Part shown: positions 26,524 through 34,500 of the stretch, one piece after another | Layout of the letters: every line of letters begins with the position of its first letter | Position numbering within the stretch: position 1 is the first letter of the stretch | Source: G942493215 sp942493215 | GTDB taxonomy: Bacteria; Bacillota_I; Bacilli_A; RF39; UBA660 | Assembly (NCBI GenBank): GCA_942493215.1 | Contig: OW818670.1 | Coordinates: 1,426,001-1,490,000, forward strand | Direction of reading: 5' to 3' | Length of the DNA: 64,000 nt | Translations under genes and position numbers: made by a program | The notes under the pieces: model-generated | What the model saw: only the letters and a program-made list of their open reading frames with translations | Database searches by the model: none | Told to the model about the DNA's origin: nothing

Positions 26524-27128
26524 CTACTAACTATAATATTATCTAAAGGATCAATATTTGGAACCGCTATTTTACCCATAAATATACGTGCTAATTGTAA
26601 ATGCTGACTTGGGTAATAGTATAAAACATTATCCAATAATTTTAATAAAGGTCTTGAATCCGGCATTTTCCTTTTAACCATTTCTGTGGTTAAAGAAAAA
26701 ATACTTTTTACTTCATCGCTATGAATTATTGATGCTAACATTAAATCAAAGTTATCTTGCTTAATTGGTTGCGTATGTTCAAAAGTATTTTCACCTACAT
26801 CACCTATTCCTTTTGCTGTACGTAACGAACACTCATTACTAGAAAGCATAGCAATTCTTCCTTCCGTATAATTTTGATCTCTTAAATTATATACACAAGA
26901 ACCATATAACAAATTATCATTATAGTTTTTACCCTTACAGCCACAACTAAATGATAATTCATAAATAGACTTAATATTATTATTGACAGTAGTTATAACT
27001 ATAGTAATGTGGTTATAAACAATTGAAAGAATAAGGCTGCATTCATAACCGTTGATAAATTCATCAAATTGGGTACAAAAAACAAGCGAGTAATTATCAT
27101 TGTATTTCTTATGAGTATTCTTCGCCAT
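26514..27128 (-). CDS. unknown protein, paralogue of the next gene (204 aa)
   Basis: Not recognised. It is predicted soluble and beta-rich in the first 130 residues, then a helical C-terminus with ASIIHSDEVKSIFSLTTEMVKRKM and VLYYYPSQHLQLARIFMGKI. That C-terminus matches the order and spacing in the 290-aa protein upstream (ATILHSESVNNLLASVQKIIEKQF, LLYLPDKVYISVAKAMSAI). The middle of both has a strand pair NGxxC and GSCVY/LLYSV-like. ATG at 27128 is chosen over an upstream GTG because of spacing from AAGGGG. Confidence 0.6.
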   Translation of the reverse strand: MAKNTHKKYNDNYSLVFCTQFDEFINGYECSLILSIVYNHITIVITTVNNNIKSIYELSFSCGCKGKNYNDNLLYGSCVYNLRDQNYTEGRIAMLSSNECSLRTAKGIGDVGENTFEHTQPIKQDNFDLMLASIIHSDEVKSIFSLTTEMVKRKMPDSRPLLKLLDNVLYYYPSQHLQLARIFMGKIAVPNIDPLDNIIVSRSR

Positions 27129-27201
27129 ATCACACATTCCCCTTATACCATCAACAGTCTATCATAAGTGGAAATTAATGTCAATCAAGATATTATCGCA
27201 T

Positions 27202-27224
27202 AAAAAAGAAGCTTAATGCTTCTT
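27202..27224 (-). terminator. terminator after the 290-aa gene
   Basis: AAGAAGC and GCTTCTT form a stem with a five-base loop, then six T on the minus strand. Confidence 0.75.
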
Positions 27225-28095
27225 ATCTTTGCATCGGTTTTAAAACATCATTTAAGACTTCATCAGTATCATAGATTCCTATAGCTGACATAGCTTTTGC
27301 AACTGAAATATATACTTTATCAGGAAGATATAAAAGTCTTCGTTCTATTCTTCTTTTCATAACATCACTAACACTAGAAAATTGTTTTTCAATTATTTTT
27401 TGAACAGAAGCTAATAAATTATTTACACTCTCACTATGCAATATTGTTGCCACAACATCAAGTTCATCAACAAACGGTACATTAACAGAAATTTTTGGTG
27501 TTGAATTAATGTTTTGTTCATAATGACATGCTTTTCCATCTTTATTAACATGTAGACAAATAGTACTCTCTTTACTCTCATCACTATTACATACCTTAAC
27601 ACTATATAGCAAACATATTGTTCCATCGTTAGTTTTATTCTTATTAGTAAATTCTAATCTATATGTACTAATACCCGAAGATGATTTTAAAGTAAACTCT
27701 AGTCTTATTCCCTTTAAACCTGTAAAAAATTTAAGACGACATTTATACCCAGCAATAGAATCAACCGTTTCAATATAGTATTCCCAGAAACTATAACTTA
27801 TACTTTCTTTATTAATTGCTTTAACATTCTGTTTTTTATTGCCATTATCTCTTTGAATAGCCATCATACACTTTTTATCTTTAAGAATAGCATGAAAAGT
27901 TAATTCATCAATATGGGCATCTATAGTATAAAAACCTTCTATTTCCTTTACTTCTGCCGGATATTCATTATTAGTATCCATATCAACTATTGAATATCCT
28001 CCTGTATAATCACGAACATAATATCCCATACTAGTAAACTCTAGATAAGATTTCATACATTTTAGTTTAAAATCACTATCATTTATTTGACTCAT
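27223..28095 (-). CDS. unknown protein, paralogue of the previous gene (290 aa)
   Basis: Not recognised. No signal peptide or membrane helix. The first 230 residues look beta-rich, with repeated short strands (YTIDAHIDELTFHAIL, CRLKFFTGLKGIRLEFTL), and the last 60 are helical and related to the 207-aa neighbour. Four cysteines are scattered without a metal-site pattern. A terminator separates the two, so each has its own transcript. The pair lies between queH and tsf and looks lineage-specific. Confidence 0.6.
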   Translation of the reverse strand: MSQINDSDFKLKCMKSYLEFTSMGYYVRDYTGGYSIVDMDTNNEYPAEVKEIEGFYTIDAHIDELTFHAILKDKKCMMAIQRDNGNKKQNVKAINKESISYSFWEYYIETVDSIAGYKCRLKFFTGLKGIRLEFTLKSSSGISTYRLEFTNKNKTNDGTICLLYSVKVCNSDESKESTICLHVNKDGKACHYEQNINSTPKISVNVPFVDELDVVATILHSESVNNLLASVQKIIEKQFSSVSDVMKRRIERRLLYLPDKVYISVAKAMSAIGIYDTDEVLNDVLKPMQR

Positions 28096-28162
28096 TCCTC
28101 TTCATCCTTTACTTCAAATAGACATTACAAGTAAATAGTCTATCACAACTAATTAATAAGGT

Positions 28163-28190
28163 CAAATAAAAAGATAGGATAACCTACCTT
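28163..28190 (-). terminator. tsf terminator
   Basis: AAGGTAGG and CCTATCTT pair (one G-U) around a four-base loop, followed by TTTTT on the minus strand at the tsf stop. Confidence 0.75.
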
Positions 28191-29067
28191 ATTTATTATT
28201 AATTTGTTTTGCTACTTCTTCAGCAAAGTTTTCTTCTCTTTTTTCTAAACCTTCGCCTACTTCATAACGCATCATACTAACAATCTTGCCACCATTATTT
28301 TTAACATAAGTAGCAACATTAATATCTCCATCTTTAATAAATGGTTGTTCTTCTAAACAAACCTCTTTATAAAATTTTTGAATACGACCTTCAATCATCT
28401 TATCAACAATATTAGCCGGTTTTCCTTCATTAAGAGCTTGTTCTCTTAAAATAGATTTTTCTTTATCTACTTCTTCAGCTGTAACATCAGAAATTCTAAC
28501 ATGAACGGGACGCATAGCTGCTGATTGCATTGCTACATCTTTAGCGGTTTCTTCATTAGCTCCATCAACTACAGTTAGAACGGCAATTTTACCACCCATA
28601 TGTAAATAAGCTCCAAAATTTTGTTGATCATTTTTAGTAATTCTAGCAAATCTTCTAAAACTTAGTTTTTCACCAATTTTAGCTGTTTTAGCAACAAATA
28701 AATCATTGATTGTCATACCATCAGATGTTTTAGAATTTAATGCTTCTTCCATTGTATTAACATCATTAGCAATTAATGTATTTAATACAGTTGTTATTAA
28801 ATCTTTAAATTCAGCATTTTGGGCTACAAAGTCTGTTTCTGAATTAACTTCCACCATAACAGCTACATTATCTTTAACAATAATATCTGCTAAACCTTCA
28901 GCCGCAATACGACTAGCCTTTTTAGCTGCCGTTGAAATACCTTTTTCTCTTAACCAATCAGTAGCTTCATCTAGATTACCATTAGTTGCTTCTAAAGCTT
29001 TTTTACAATCAAGCATTCCTGCTCCAGATTTTTCTCTTAATTCTTTTACTAAACTAGCACTTATCAT
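28189..29067 (-). CDS. tsf: elongation factor Ts
   Basis: Nucleotide exchange factor for EF-Tu. 292 aa. The N-terminal UBA-like domain has VKELREKSGAGMLDCKKALEATNGNLDEATDWLREKG and the core contains VEVNSETDFVAQN, the Tu-contacting loop. GKIAVLTVVDG and MRPVHVRISD follow. It is downstream of rpsB in the usual order. A hairpin between the genes may lower tsf expression relative to rpsB. Confidence 0.97.
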   Translation of the reverse strand: MISASLVKELREKSGAGMLDCKKALEATNGNLDEATDWLREKGISTAAKKASRIAAEGLADIIVKDNVAVMVEVNSETDFVAQNAEFKDLITTVLNTLIANDVNTMEEALNSKTSDGMTINDLFVAKTAKIGEKLSFRRFARITKNDQQNFGAYLHMGGKIAVLTVVDGANEETAKDVAMQSAAMRPVHVRISDVTAEEVDKEKSILREQALNEGKPANIVDKMIEGRIQKFYKEVCLEEQPFIKDGDINVATYVKNNGGKIVSMMRYEVGEGLEKREENFAEEVAKQINNK

Positions 29068-29088
29068 ACTATCCTCCTTTTTAAAATT

Positions 29089-29113
29089 AAAGATGATTTT
29101 TACAAATCATCTT
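29089..29113 (-). other. intergenic hairpin between rpsB and tsf
   Basis: On the minus strand AAGATGATT and AATCATCTT pair around a short loop, followed by TAATTTT, not a full T run. It could act as a partial terminator or as an RNA-processing or stability element. Confidence 0.5.
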
Positions 29114-29119
29114 AAGTAT

Positions 29120-30172
29120 TTATCTTAAAGCTTCAATAAGCTCAGCTTTTTTCATTGTTGAATAACCTTTAACATCTTTACCTTTTGCCATGTCGCGTAA
29201 TTCAGCAACTGTCAATTTATCTAAATCAACAGCTACAGCTTTTTCTTCTTTGGCTTTTTTCGCAACTGGTTTTTTAGCTTTAGGTTCTTCAGTTATTTTA
29301 GGTTCTTCTTTTTCTACTTTTTCAGATGGTTTTTTATCTTCAATATGAACAGGTTTTTTCTCTTCAACTTTAGGTTCAACAGTTACTGGTTTTTCTTCCT
29401 TTTTATTAACTGTTTCTAAATCCTTATTCATAATTTCTTTATCATTATCGGCTTTTTGTTTATCTTCTTCGGTAACAAAATCAATTATTTTACCGCCATT
29501 AGCTTCAACAATAGCATTGGCCATAACACCAATTATTAATTTTACCGCTCTTATGGCATCATCATTACCAGGAATAACATAATCAACCATATCAGGATCA
29601 CAATTAGTATCTACAACTCCAAATACTGGAATATGTAATTTTCTTGCTTCCTTAATAGCAATTATTTCCTTTGATGGATCGACAATAAATAAAGCTTGTG
29701 GTAATTTGTTCATATCACGAATACCACATAATATTTTATTTAATTTGTCATATTCTTTCTTTAATTTAATTACTTCTTTTTTAGGTAATAAATCAAAAGT
29801 ACCATCTTTCTCCATCTTTTCAATGTCTTCTAAGAACTTAACACGCTTTCTAATTGTTTTGAAATTAGTTAAAGTTCCTCCTAGCCATCTTTCAGTTACA
29901 TAATAAGATTCTGAACGCATTGCTTCTTCTTTAGTAGCATCGCATGCTTGTTTTCTTGTTCCAACAAACAATACTTTGCCTCCATCAGCTGCAATTTGTC
30001 TCATAACTCCATATGCTTCTTCGATTTTTTTAGCGGTTTTTTGTAAGTCGATAATATAAATATCATCTCTAGAAGTAAAAATATACTCCTTCATTTTAGG
30101 ATTCCATCTTCTAGTCTGATGACCAAAATGAACTCCTGCTTCGAGTAAATAACTCATTGACACAACTGCCAT
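29120..30172 (-). CDS. rpsB: ribosomal protein S2 with a charged C-terminal extension
   Basis: Small-subunit protein S2; residues 1-230 are standard (SYLLEAGVHFGHQTRRWNPKMKEYI, VIPGNDDAIRAVKLI). Typical S2 is about 230-260 aa; this one is 350. Residues about 235-312 are a Lys/Glu/Pro/Val-rich linker. Residues 315-350 (VDLDKLTVAELRDMAKGK then GYSTMKKAELIEAL) resemble a Rho-N/SAP-type helix-extended-loop-helix, a nucleic-acid-binding motif. The extension is in frame and codon use looks like the core. AAAGGAGG precedes the ATG. Confidence 0.96.
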   Translation of the reverse strand: MAVVSMSYLLEAGVHFGHQTRRWNPKMKEYIFTSRDDIYIIDLQKTAKKIEEAYGVMRQIAADGGKVLFVGTRKQACDATKEEAMRSESYYVTERWLGGTLTNFKTIRKRVKFLEDIEKMEKDGTFDLLPKKEVIKLKKEYDKLNKILCGIRDMNKLPQALFIVDPSKEIIAIKEARKLHIPVFGVVDTNCDPDMVDYVIPGNDDAIRAVKLIIGVMANAIVEANGGKIIDFVTEEDKQKADNDKEIMNKDLETVNKKEEKPVTVEPKVEEKKPVHIEDKKPSEKVEKEEPKITEEPKAKKPVAKKAKEEKAVAVDLDKLTVAELRDMAKGKDVKGYSTMKKAELIEALR

Positions 30173-30290
30173 TTTCTTTCCTCCTTTTGTTTTTTTCCTC
30201 CGACATATCTTCCCAAAAGTACCACCTTACGGCACAAGGCACCTACAGTCCACGTCGTGTGTATTTGAAAAAGCCATATACATTATATCA
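30173..30290 (-). promoter_or_regulatory. rpsB promoter and possible S2 autoregulatory leader
   Basis: On the minus strand a TATAAT box (30283-30288) starts a leader of about 100 nt that is richer in G+C than its surroundings. It can form a small hairpin (CCTT, seven bases, AAGG) in GGTGCCTTGTGCCGTAAGG, and CGAC/GTCGG segments could close it. This resembles known ribosomal-protein leaders that bind their product. No specific Rfam family can be asserted by eye. Confidence 0.45.
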
Positions 30291-30300
30291 TATTTATTAA

Positions 30301-30473
30301 TATTTACAAGGATTTTTTTATTTAAATATTAAAAATATAATCATAAATAGTGTATTCATAAAACTAAATTGATATACAAAATAAAAAAGGTTGATTTTTT
30401 ATTCCGTATTAATTAATATAATTAAACAGTAATAGACCAAAAAAATTAACAGTAAAAATTTTTATTAGCTTTG
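30301..30473. other. AT-rich spacer with degenerate copy of a gene tail
   Basis: No gene is seen. Positions 30371-30417 resemble 32854-32895, the 3' end of the Cys-rich gene and its downstream sequence (shared GATATACAAAA and GGTTGATTTTT). The remainder is AT-rich without a recognisable signal. Confidence 0.5.
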
Positions 30474-32741
30474 TTAAGAAAAATCATTATGATTCTGTAA
30501 ATATACTAAACATTTTTTTACTTCATCATCATATTCAGTGCTAGGAATTGAATCTAAACACATATTTGATATTCCGTTTCTTATATATTGATGAACATCT
30601 TGCTGATCCATGTTTAATGTTTCACCAATTTGTTTTTCCGAAAAGTACTTTCCAGTATACCCTAACCTTAACAATAAAATAGCCCGTTCCCTAGGATTTT
30701 TCAATGTTTCTATAATTTTTTTAATAGCCTCACGATGCTCTTCAAATTCTATTGAAACAAAAGAAGGTACATATATACTTGGCGTGCTTTTCTTTTCGAT
30801 AGAAACAACAGCTAACTTCTTTGTTTCTCTTTTTGTTTCTGTTTTTGGTTTTTTATTATTATCTTGTTTTTTTCTTTTTAATAAAAGTAATATTTTCTTA
30901 ATAGCACAGTTAATCATATGATTTAATGCATGTATATTTATATTATACTGTTGTGATATTATTTCTAAATTAGAAGATTTCTCCCCGTTTATTGGATATC
31001 TCATTAATAAAAATTCTTTGCCTTCATCAATAATCTCATTAACAGCCATTCTTACCTCAGATTCCGGATATTTAGAAAATAATTCAAACAATGTATAAAT
31101 ATATTTTTCAAGTGGTAATAAAGGATCCTTTTTGAAAAAACCATCAATTCGATTAATAATATATTTTAGTCTTTTATTAATAGTTTTTATATCCATACAA
31201 TATTCCTGTGACAAATAATATAAAGATTTAGCTCTTTGCCCATCCAATGGATATCTTTGTAGCAAAAATTCTTTTTCTTCGATGGTTAATTTATCAACCA
31301 TGATCATTACTTCTGATTTAGAATGCCCAGAAAAAAGTTCATATAATGTATAAATGTATTTTTCATGTGGTTGAAGAGGTTCTGCATTGGAAAAACTATT
31401 GACTCGCCTAACAATATACTTTATTCTTTTATTAATCGTATTAGCGTCCACATCATATTCTTGTGACAAATAATCTAGAGACTTAGCTCTTTGTCCATCC
31501 AATGGATATTTAAATAGCAAAAGTTCTTTTTCTTCGATGGTTAATTTATCAAGTCTTTCTAATAATTCTGATTCCGAATAATTTGGAAAAATAGCATATA
31601 GTGTTTTTTCATATTCATCAAATGATATACTAGGGTTTAGCTTTAGTAGGCGCTCAACTTTATCAATATAGATGTTTATTCTAATTTCCAAAACTTCTAC
31701 ACTTATACCATATTTTTTTGATAAAACCTCTAAAGAGGTTGGTTTATCATTATTTATTGGATATCTTTGCAATAAAATCTCTATCTCAAGAGTTGGTAAT
31801 TTTGCCAATACTTGTTTAATATTTGTTTCTGGATAATCTGGAAATAAATCATACAATGAACTGTATATTTTTCTTCGTGAATCTAATGCTGAAATTACTT
31901 TATTATATAGATCACTGTCCCAAACAAAGAGGTTCTCGTCAAAATCCCTCTTTATATCAAAAACACTAATATTATATATTCGTGATAAGGAAGACAACGT
32001 AATTTTGAAAGTTAGTATTAAATCAGTAAGATAGTATGTTCTTTCTCTTGATTCCATTATTTCAAATTGCTTTTTGCCCTTAATTTTCTTTTTTTCATCA
32101 ATCCATCTCTTTCTTTCTAAAAAGAGTCTTATCTTATTTTTGGCCGCTATTTCTTTTCTAATTACTGTACTTCTACTGATACCTAGTTTTTCACCAATCT
32201 CTGGAAAAGTTAATCCATTATAGAAACGCAGAATTATAATTTCTCGTTCTACATCATCGAGAATCCGTAATGATTTCTTTATTGCATCAAGAAAACACTG
32301 TTTTTGATGATCATCTTCAATATCCTCTCCCGTCGATAACGTACTGATTAAAGTAAAATCCTCTTCTTCTTCTTCATTACCCAATGGTTCGTCCAAACTC
32401 ACAAAAAAACTATCTTTCTTATTTTTCCTAAAATACGCAAGAATTTCATTTCTTATACATCGCTTTGCATAAGCTTTAAACTCATCAAGTCGATCCTTGT
32501 CAATTCCCTTGATAGCCTTCATTAAACCAATTGTTCCTATACTTTCCAAATCTTTTTTTGTTGCTGAAAATTTTTCTAAAAAACTGTCAGAGAAATTTCT
32601 ATTAACCAAAGATGAAACCAATCTTAAATTATGAGCTACTAGCTCATTAGCCGCAACAAGATTTCCATTTTTAACCTCTAAAAGTAAAGATAAAGTTTCT
32701 TCATCAGATAAACATTCTGGCCATTTTTCGGTTTCATACAT
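30474..32741 (-). CDS. sigma-70-family factor fused to four 85-residue repeats and a terminal HTH
   Basis: 755 aa. Residues 1-215 form a compact sigma factor: region 2 (AANELVAHNLRLVSSL, then IGLMKAIKGIDKDR, FKAYAKRCIRNEILAYFRKNKK) and region 4 (LDDVEREIIILRFYNGL, EIGEKLGISRSTVIRKE). Sporulation SigE/SigK-like factors are the nearest in style. Residues about 290-620 hold four tandem units with RYPI/KYPL-like anchors at R326, K411, R496, R581, exactly 85 apart. Each unit carries a region-4-like helix set (LTIEEKELLL, KSLDYLSQEY, TINKRIKYI). After a basic linker, residues 668-725 form another region-4-like HTH (ERAILLLRLGYTGK, SEKQIGETLNMDQQDVHQYI). The ATG has no adjacent Shine-Dalgarno. Function unknown. 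Confidence 0.85.
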   Translation of the reverse strand: MYETEKWPECLSDEETLSLLLEVKNGNLVAANELVAHNLRLVSSLVNRNFSDSFLEKFSATKKDLESIGTIGLMKAIKGIDKDRLDEFKAYAKRCIRNEILAYFRKNKKDSFFVSLDEPLGNEEEEEDFTLISTLSTGEDIEDDHQKQCFLDAIKKSLRILDDVEREIIILRFYNGLTFPEIGEKLGISRSTVIRKEIAAKNKIRLFLERKRWIDEKKKIKGKKQFEIMESRERTYYLTDLILTFKITLSSLSRIYNISVFDIKRDFDENLFVWDSDLYNKVISALDSRRKIYSSLYDLFPDYPETNIKQVLAKLPTLEIEILLQRYPINNDKPTSLEVLSKKYGISVEVLEIRINIYIDKVERLLKLNPSISFDEYEKTLYAIFPNYSESELLERLDKLTIEEKELLLFKYPLDGQRAKSLDYLSQEYDVDANTINKRIKYIVRRVNSFSNAEPLQPHEKYIYTLYELFSGHSKSEVMIMVDKLTIEEKEFLLQRYPLDGQRAKSLYYLSQEYCMDIKTINKRLKYIINRIDGFFKKDPLLPLEKYIYTLFELFSKYPESEVRMAVNEIIDEGKEFLLMRYPINGEKSSNLEIISQQYNINIHALNHMINCAIKKILLLLKRKKQDNNKKPKTETKRETKKLAVVSIEKKSTPSIYVPSFVSIEFEEHREAIKKIIETLKNPRERAILLLRLGYTGKYFSEKQIGETLNMDQQDVHQYIRNGISNMCLDSIPSTEYDDEVKKCLVYLQNHNDFS

Positions 32742-32750
32742 ATAATTTCA

Positions 32751-32773
32751 TATAAGTATAATGATAACTTATA
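32751..32773 (-). promoter_or_regulatory. hairpin between the ribosome site and start of the long sigma gene
   Basis: TATAAGT pairs with ACTTATA around nine bases. AGGTGG lies at 32776-32781, over 30 bases from the ATG; folding the hairpin would bring it within about 12 bases. An in-frame TGA nine bases upstream rules out an earlier start. Confidence 0.4.
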
Positions 32774-32876
32774 TTTCCACCTCTCAAAAAGAAAAATAAA
32801 AGTAAATAAATTTAATTTTTATTATATCATATTATTGTTAACTTATAACAATAGATATACAAAAAAAGGTTGATTT

Positions 32877-33455
32877 TTATTCAGCCTTAATTAATAGTCT
32901 AATAATTTCTTGACGAGTTTTAAAGAAACTACGAGCAATAATTTCTTTTTGTCGATGATTCAAAAAGAATTTAATTTGAGGAATATCATTAGGTTTTATA
33001 ATTAAATATCTTTTTTCTAAATAGGAACAGAAAAAGAATTTACATGAAGGATTTTTATTTGTACATTGACTATCTACAAGTTTATCACATAATCCCTTTT
33101 TACTATTATAACAGCAACCATCCCTATCGTGAACAGAACAACCCATTCTATTAGCAATACACTTACCGTCAATAAAATCACAATAATTATTGGTCGTTAA
33201 CTCATTATCAAGATAATCACAGGTATAATCATATATTAATTCATATTTCTTATTAATATCTTTACAATTAATGATTGATTGAATATTAACTAATAAGGGA
33301 TTATTAGTTTCAAACTTTAATAATAATTTCTTTTTTTTACATAACCTAATTATTGAAGGAATCATACTAATAATATTATTTTCACTAATTTCATCAATAT
33401 TTAATACTAGTTTATCTTCGTTGATAAAAGACTTAAGGATATTTCTCTTAAACAT
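32877..33455 (-). CDS. cysteine-rich protein of unknown function
   Basis: A 192-aa protein. The N-terminus (1-85) is helix/strand with KKKKLLLKFETNNP. Residues about 85-145 hold some ten cysteines (C at CDFIDGKC, GCSVHDRDGCC, GLC, QC, SC, FFC), which could bind two or more zinc ions or a cluster. The C-terminus is helical and basic (HRQKEIIARSFFKTRQEIIRLL). It is not recognised as a named family. GGGTGTGATG precedes the ATG. It is immediately upstream of the long sigma gene, separated by its promoter region. Confidence 0.65.
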   Translation of the reverse strand: MFKRNILKSFINEDKLVLNIDEISENNIISMIPSIIRLCKKKKLLLKFETNNPLLVNIQSIINCKDINKKYELIYDYTCDYLDNELTTNNYCDFIDGKCIANRMGCSVHDRDGCCYNSKKGLCDKLVDSQCTNKNPSCKFFFCSYLEKRYLIIKPNDIPQIKFFLNHRQKEIIARSFFKTRQEIIRLLIKAE

Positions 33456-33501
33456 CTTACATCACACCCATTTACTAATCTAATTAATACTATTATACAA
33501 C

Positions 33502-33527
33502 AAAAAAATGTCTTAATAGACATTTTT
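33502..33527 (-). terminator. terminator after the PH-domain gene
   Basis: ATGTCT and AGACAT with a four-base loop and a T run on the minus strand overlap the gene's stop. Confidence 0.75.
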
Positions 33528-33921
33528 AATTAAATTTATTTTTAACAGCGTTTTCAATTAACATATAAGTCTTCTTTATTATTACTTTATCAACTGAACT
33601 TAAAAATCTTAATGTCAAAGGATAAGTATTATATAAAGTTATTTTAATGTCAGTTACTAAACTACCGAAGAATACCGCCGTTGTAACAATTGAGTGATAT
33701 GGAATAGCACTTATTTCTTTAACATTATTACCAAATCCTCTTTTATTAAATAGAACTACTTGTTTGTCTGTAAATACCGCAACATCTTTATGAGTACGAT
33801 AAGCAAAAACTATTTTTTCACCTTCAATATAATCATTTACATATTTAGGCATTTCCGTTATGTCAATTTGTTTATGAAAATTAAATTTAGGTGTTAAGGG
33901 TTTAAATTTAATAAAAGCCAT
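33526..33921 (-). CDS. PH-domain-like protein (bacterial PH fold)
   Basis: 131 aa from the ATG at 33921 with GGAGG seven bases upstream. The pattern EKIVFAYRTHKDVAVFTDKQVVLFNKRG, ISAIPYHSIVTTAVFFG, ITLYNTYPLTLRFLSS matches bacterial PH domains (bPH_1 / YvbH-like): seven strands then a helix. No membrane segment is present. Role unknown. It overlaps the HAD gene by 14 bases, so the two are translationally linked. Confidence 0.75.
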   Translation of the reverse strand: MAFIKFKPLTPKFNFHKQIDITEMPKYVNDYIEGEKIVFAYRTHKDVAVFTDKQVVLFNKRGFGNNVKEISAIPYHSIVTTAVFFGSLVTDIKITLYNTYPLTLRFLSSVDKVIIKKTYMLIENAVKNKFN

Positions 33922-34432
33922 ATTCCAACCTCCTACACTTGTTAATAGAATCAAACCAATTTTTTAGATTAATTTTATGTATTTTATATAAATCTTTCAT
34001 ATTTTCGCGTGTTACACCTTTATTGGAATCAGTAACTGCTTGATATTTGCTAAATTCACCCGTATCTTTACGATCATCAAGTACAACAATACTTCTTATT
34101 TTATAAGGAAACGTTGCTAGAAAAGCCCGAAACTCATCAGCTCTTGTTCCCTTTAAACTTGGTGTAATGCCAATAAAGGGATTGGGAAGATTAAACCTAT
34201 TAAAAACGACAATTAGATAATCAATGGCTTCTTGATAACGTCGCCAATCAGAGGACAGAACTATTTTAACCCCTGTTGTCTTAATGAATTTAACAAGCAT
34301 TTCGACACATTTAAAATCTAATTGATAATTATAATTGTCTATTCCCTTTTTTGTTAATTTAAATATTCTTATTAAACTATTAACAGGATTAAGAACACCA
34401 TCAATATCTAAAAACAAAAGATCATACTCCAT
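33908..34432 (-). CDS. HAD-superfamily hydrolase (Swiss-army-knife RNA repair type)
   Basis: A 174-aa compact HAD domain: the nucleophile motif FLDIDGVLNP at the N-terminus, motif II Ser in VLSSDWRR, and a downstream VVLDDRKDTG as the acidic motif IV. The family is related to HAD domains that accompany polynucleotide kinase-ligase proteins, but many members stand alone and their substrate is unknown. GTGAGG precedes the ATG. Co-encoded with the PH-like protein. Confidence 0.82.
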   Translation of the reverse strand: MEYDLLFLDIDGVLNPVNSLIRIFKLTKKGIDNYNYQLDFKCVEMLVKFIKTTGVKIVLSSDWRRYQEAIDYLIVVFNRFNLPNPFIGITPSLKGTRADEFRAFLATFPYKIRSIVVLDDRKDTGEFSKYQAVTDSNKGVTRENMKDLYKIHKINLKNWFDSINKCRRLEYGFY

Positions 34433-34500
34433 ATATACCTCACGGAAGAATTATATCACAAAACCATTAAATTCTCAATTAGTCATTTAAACTTTTATAT

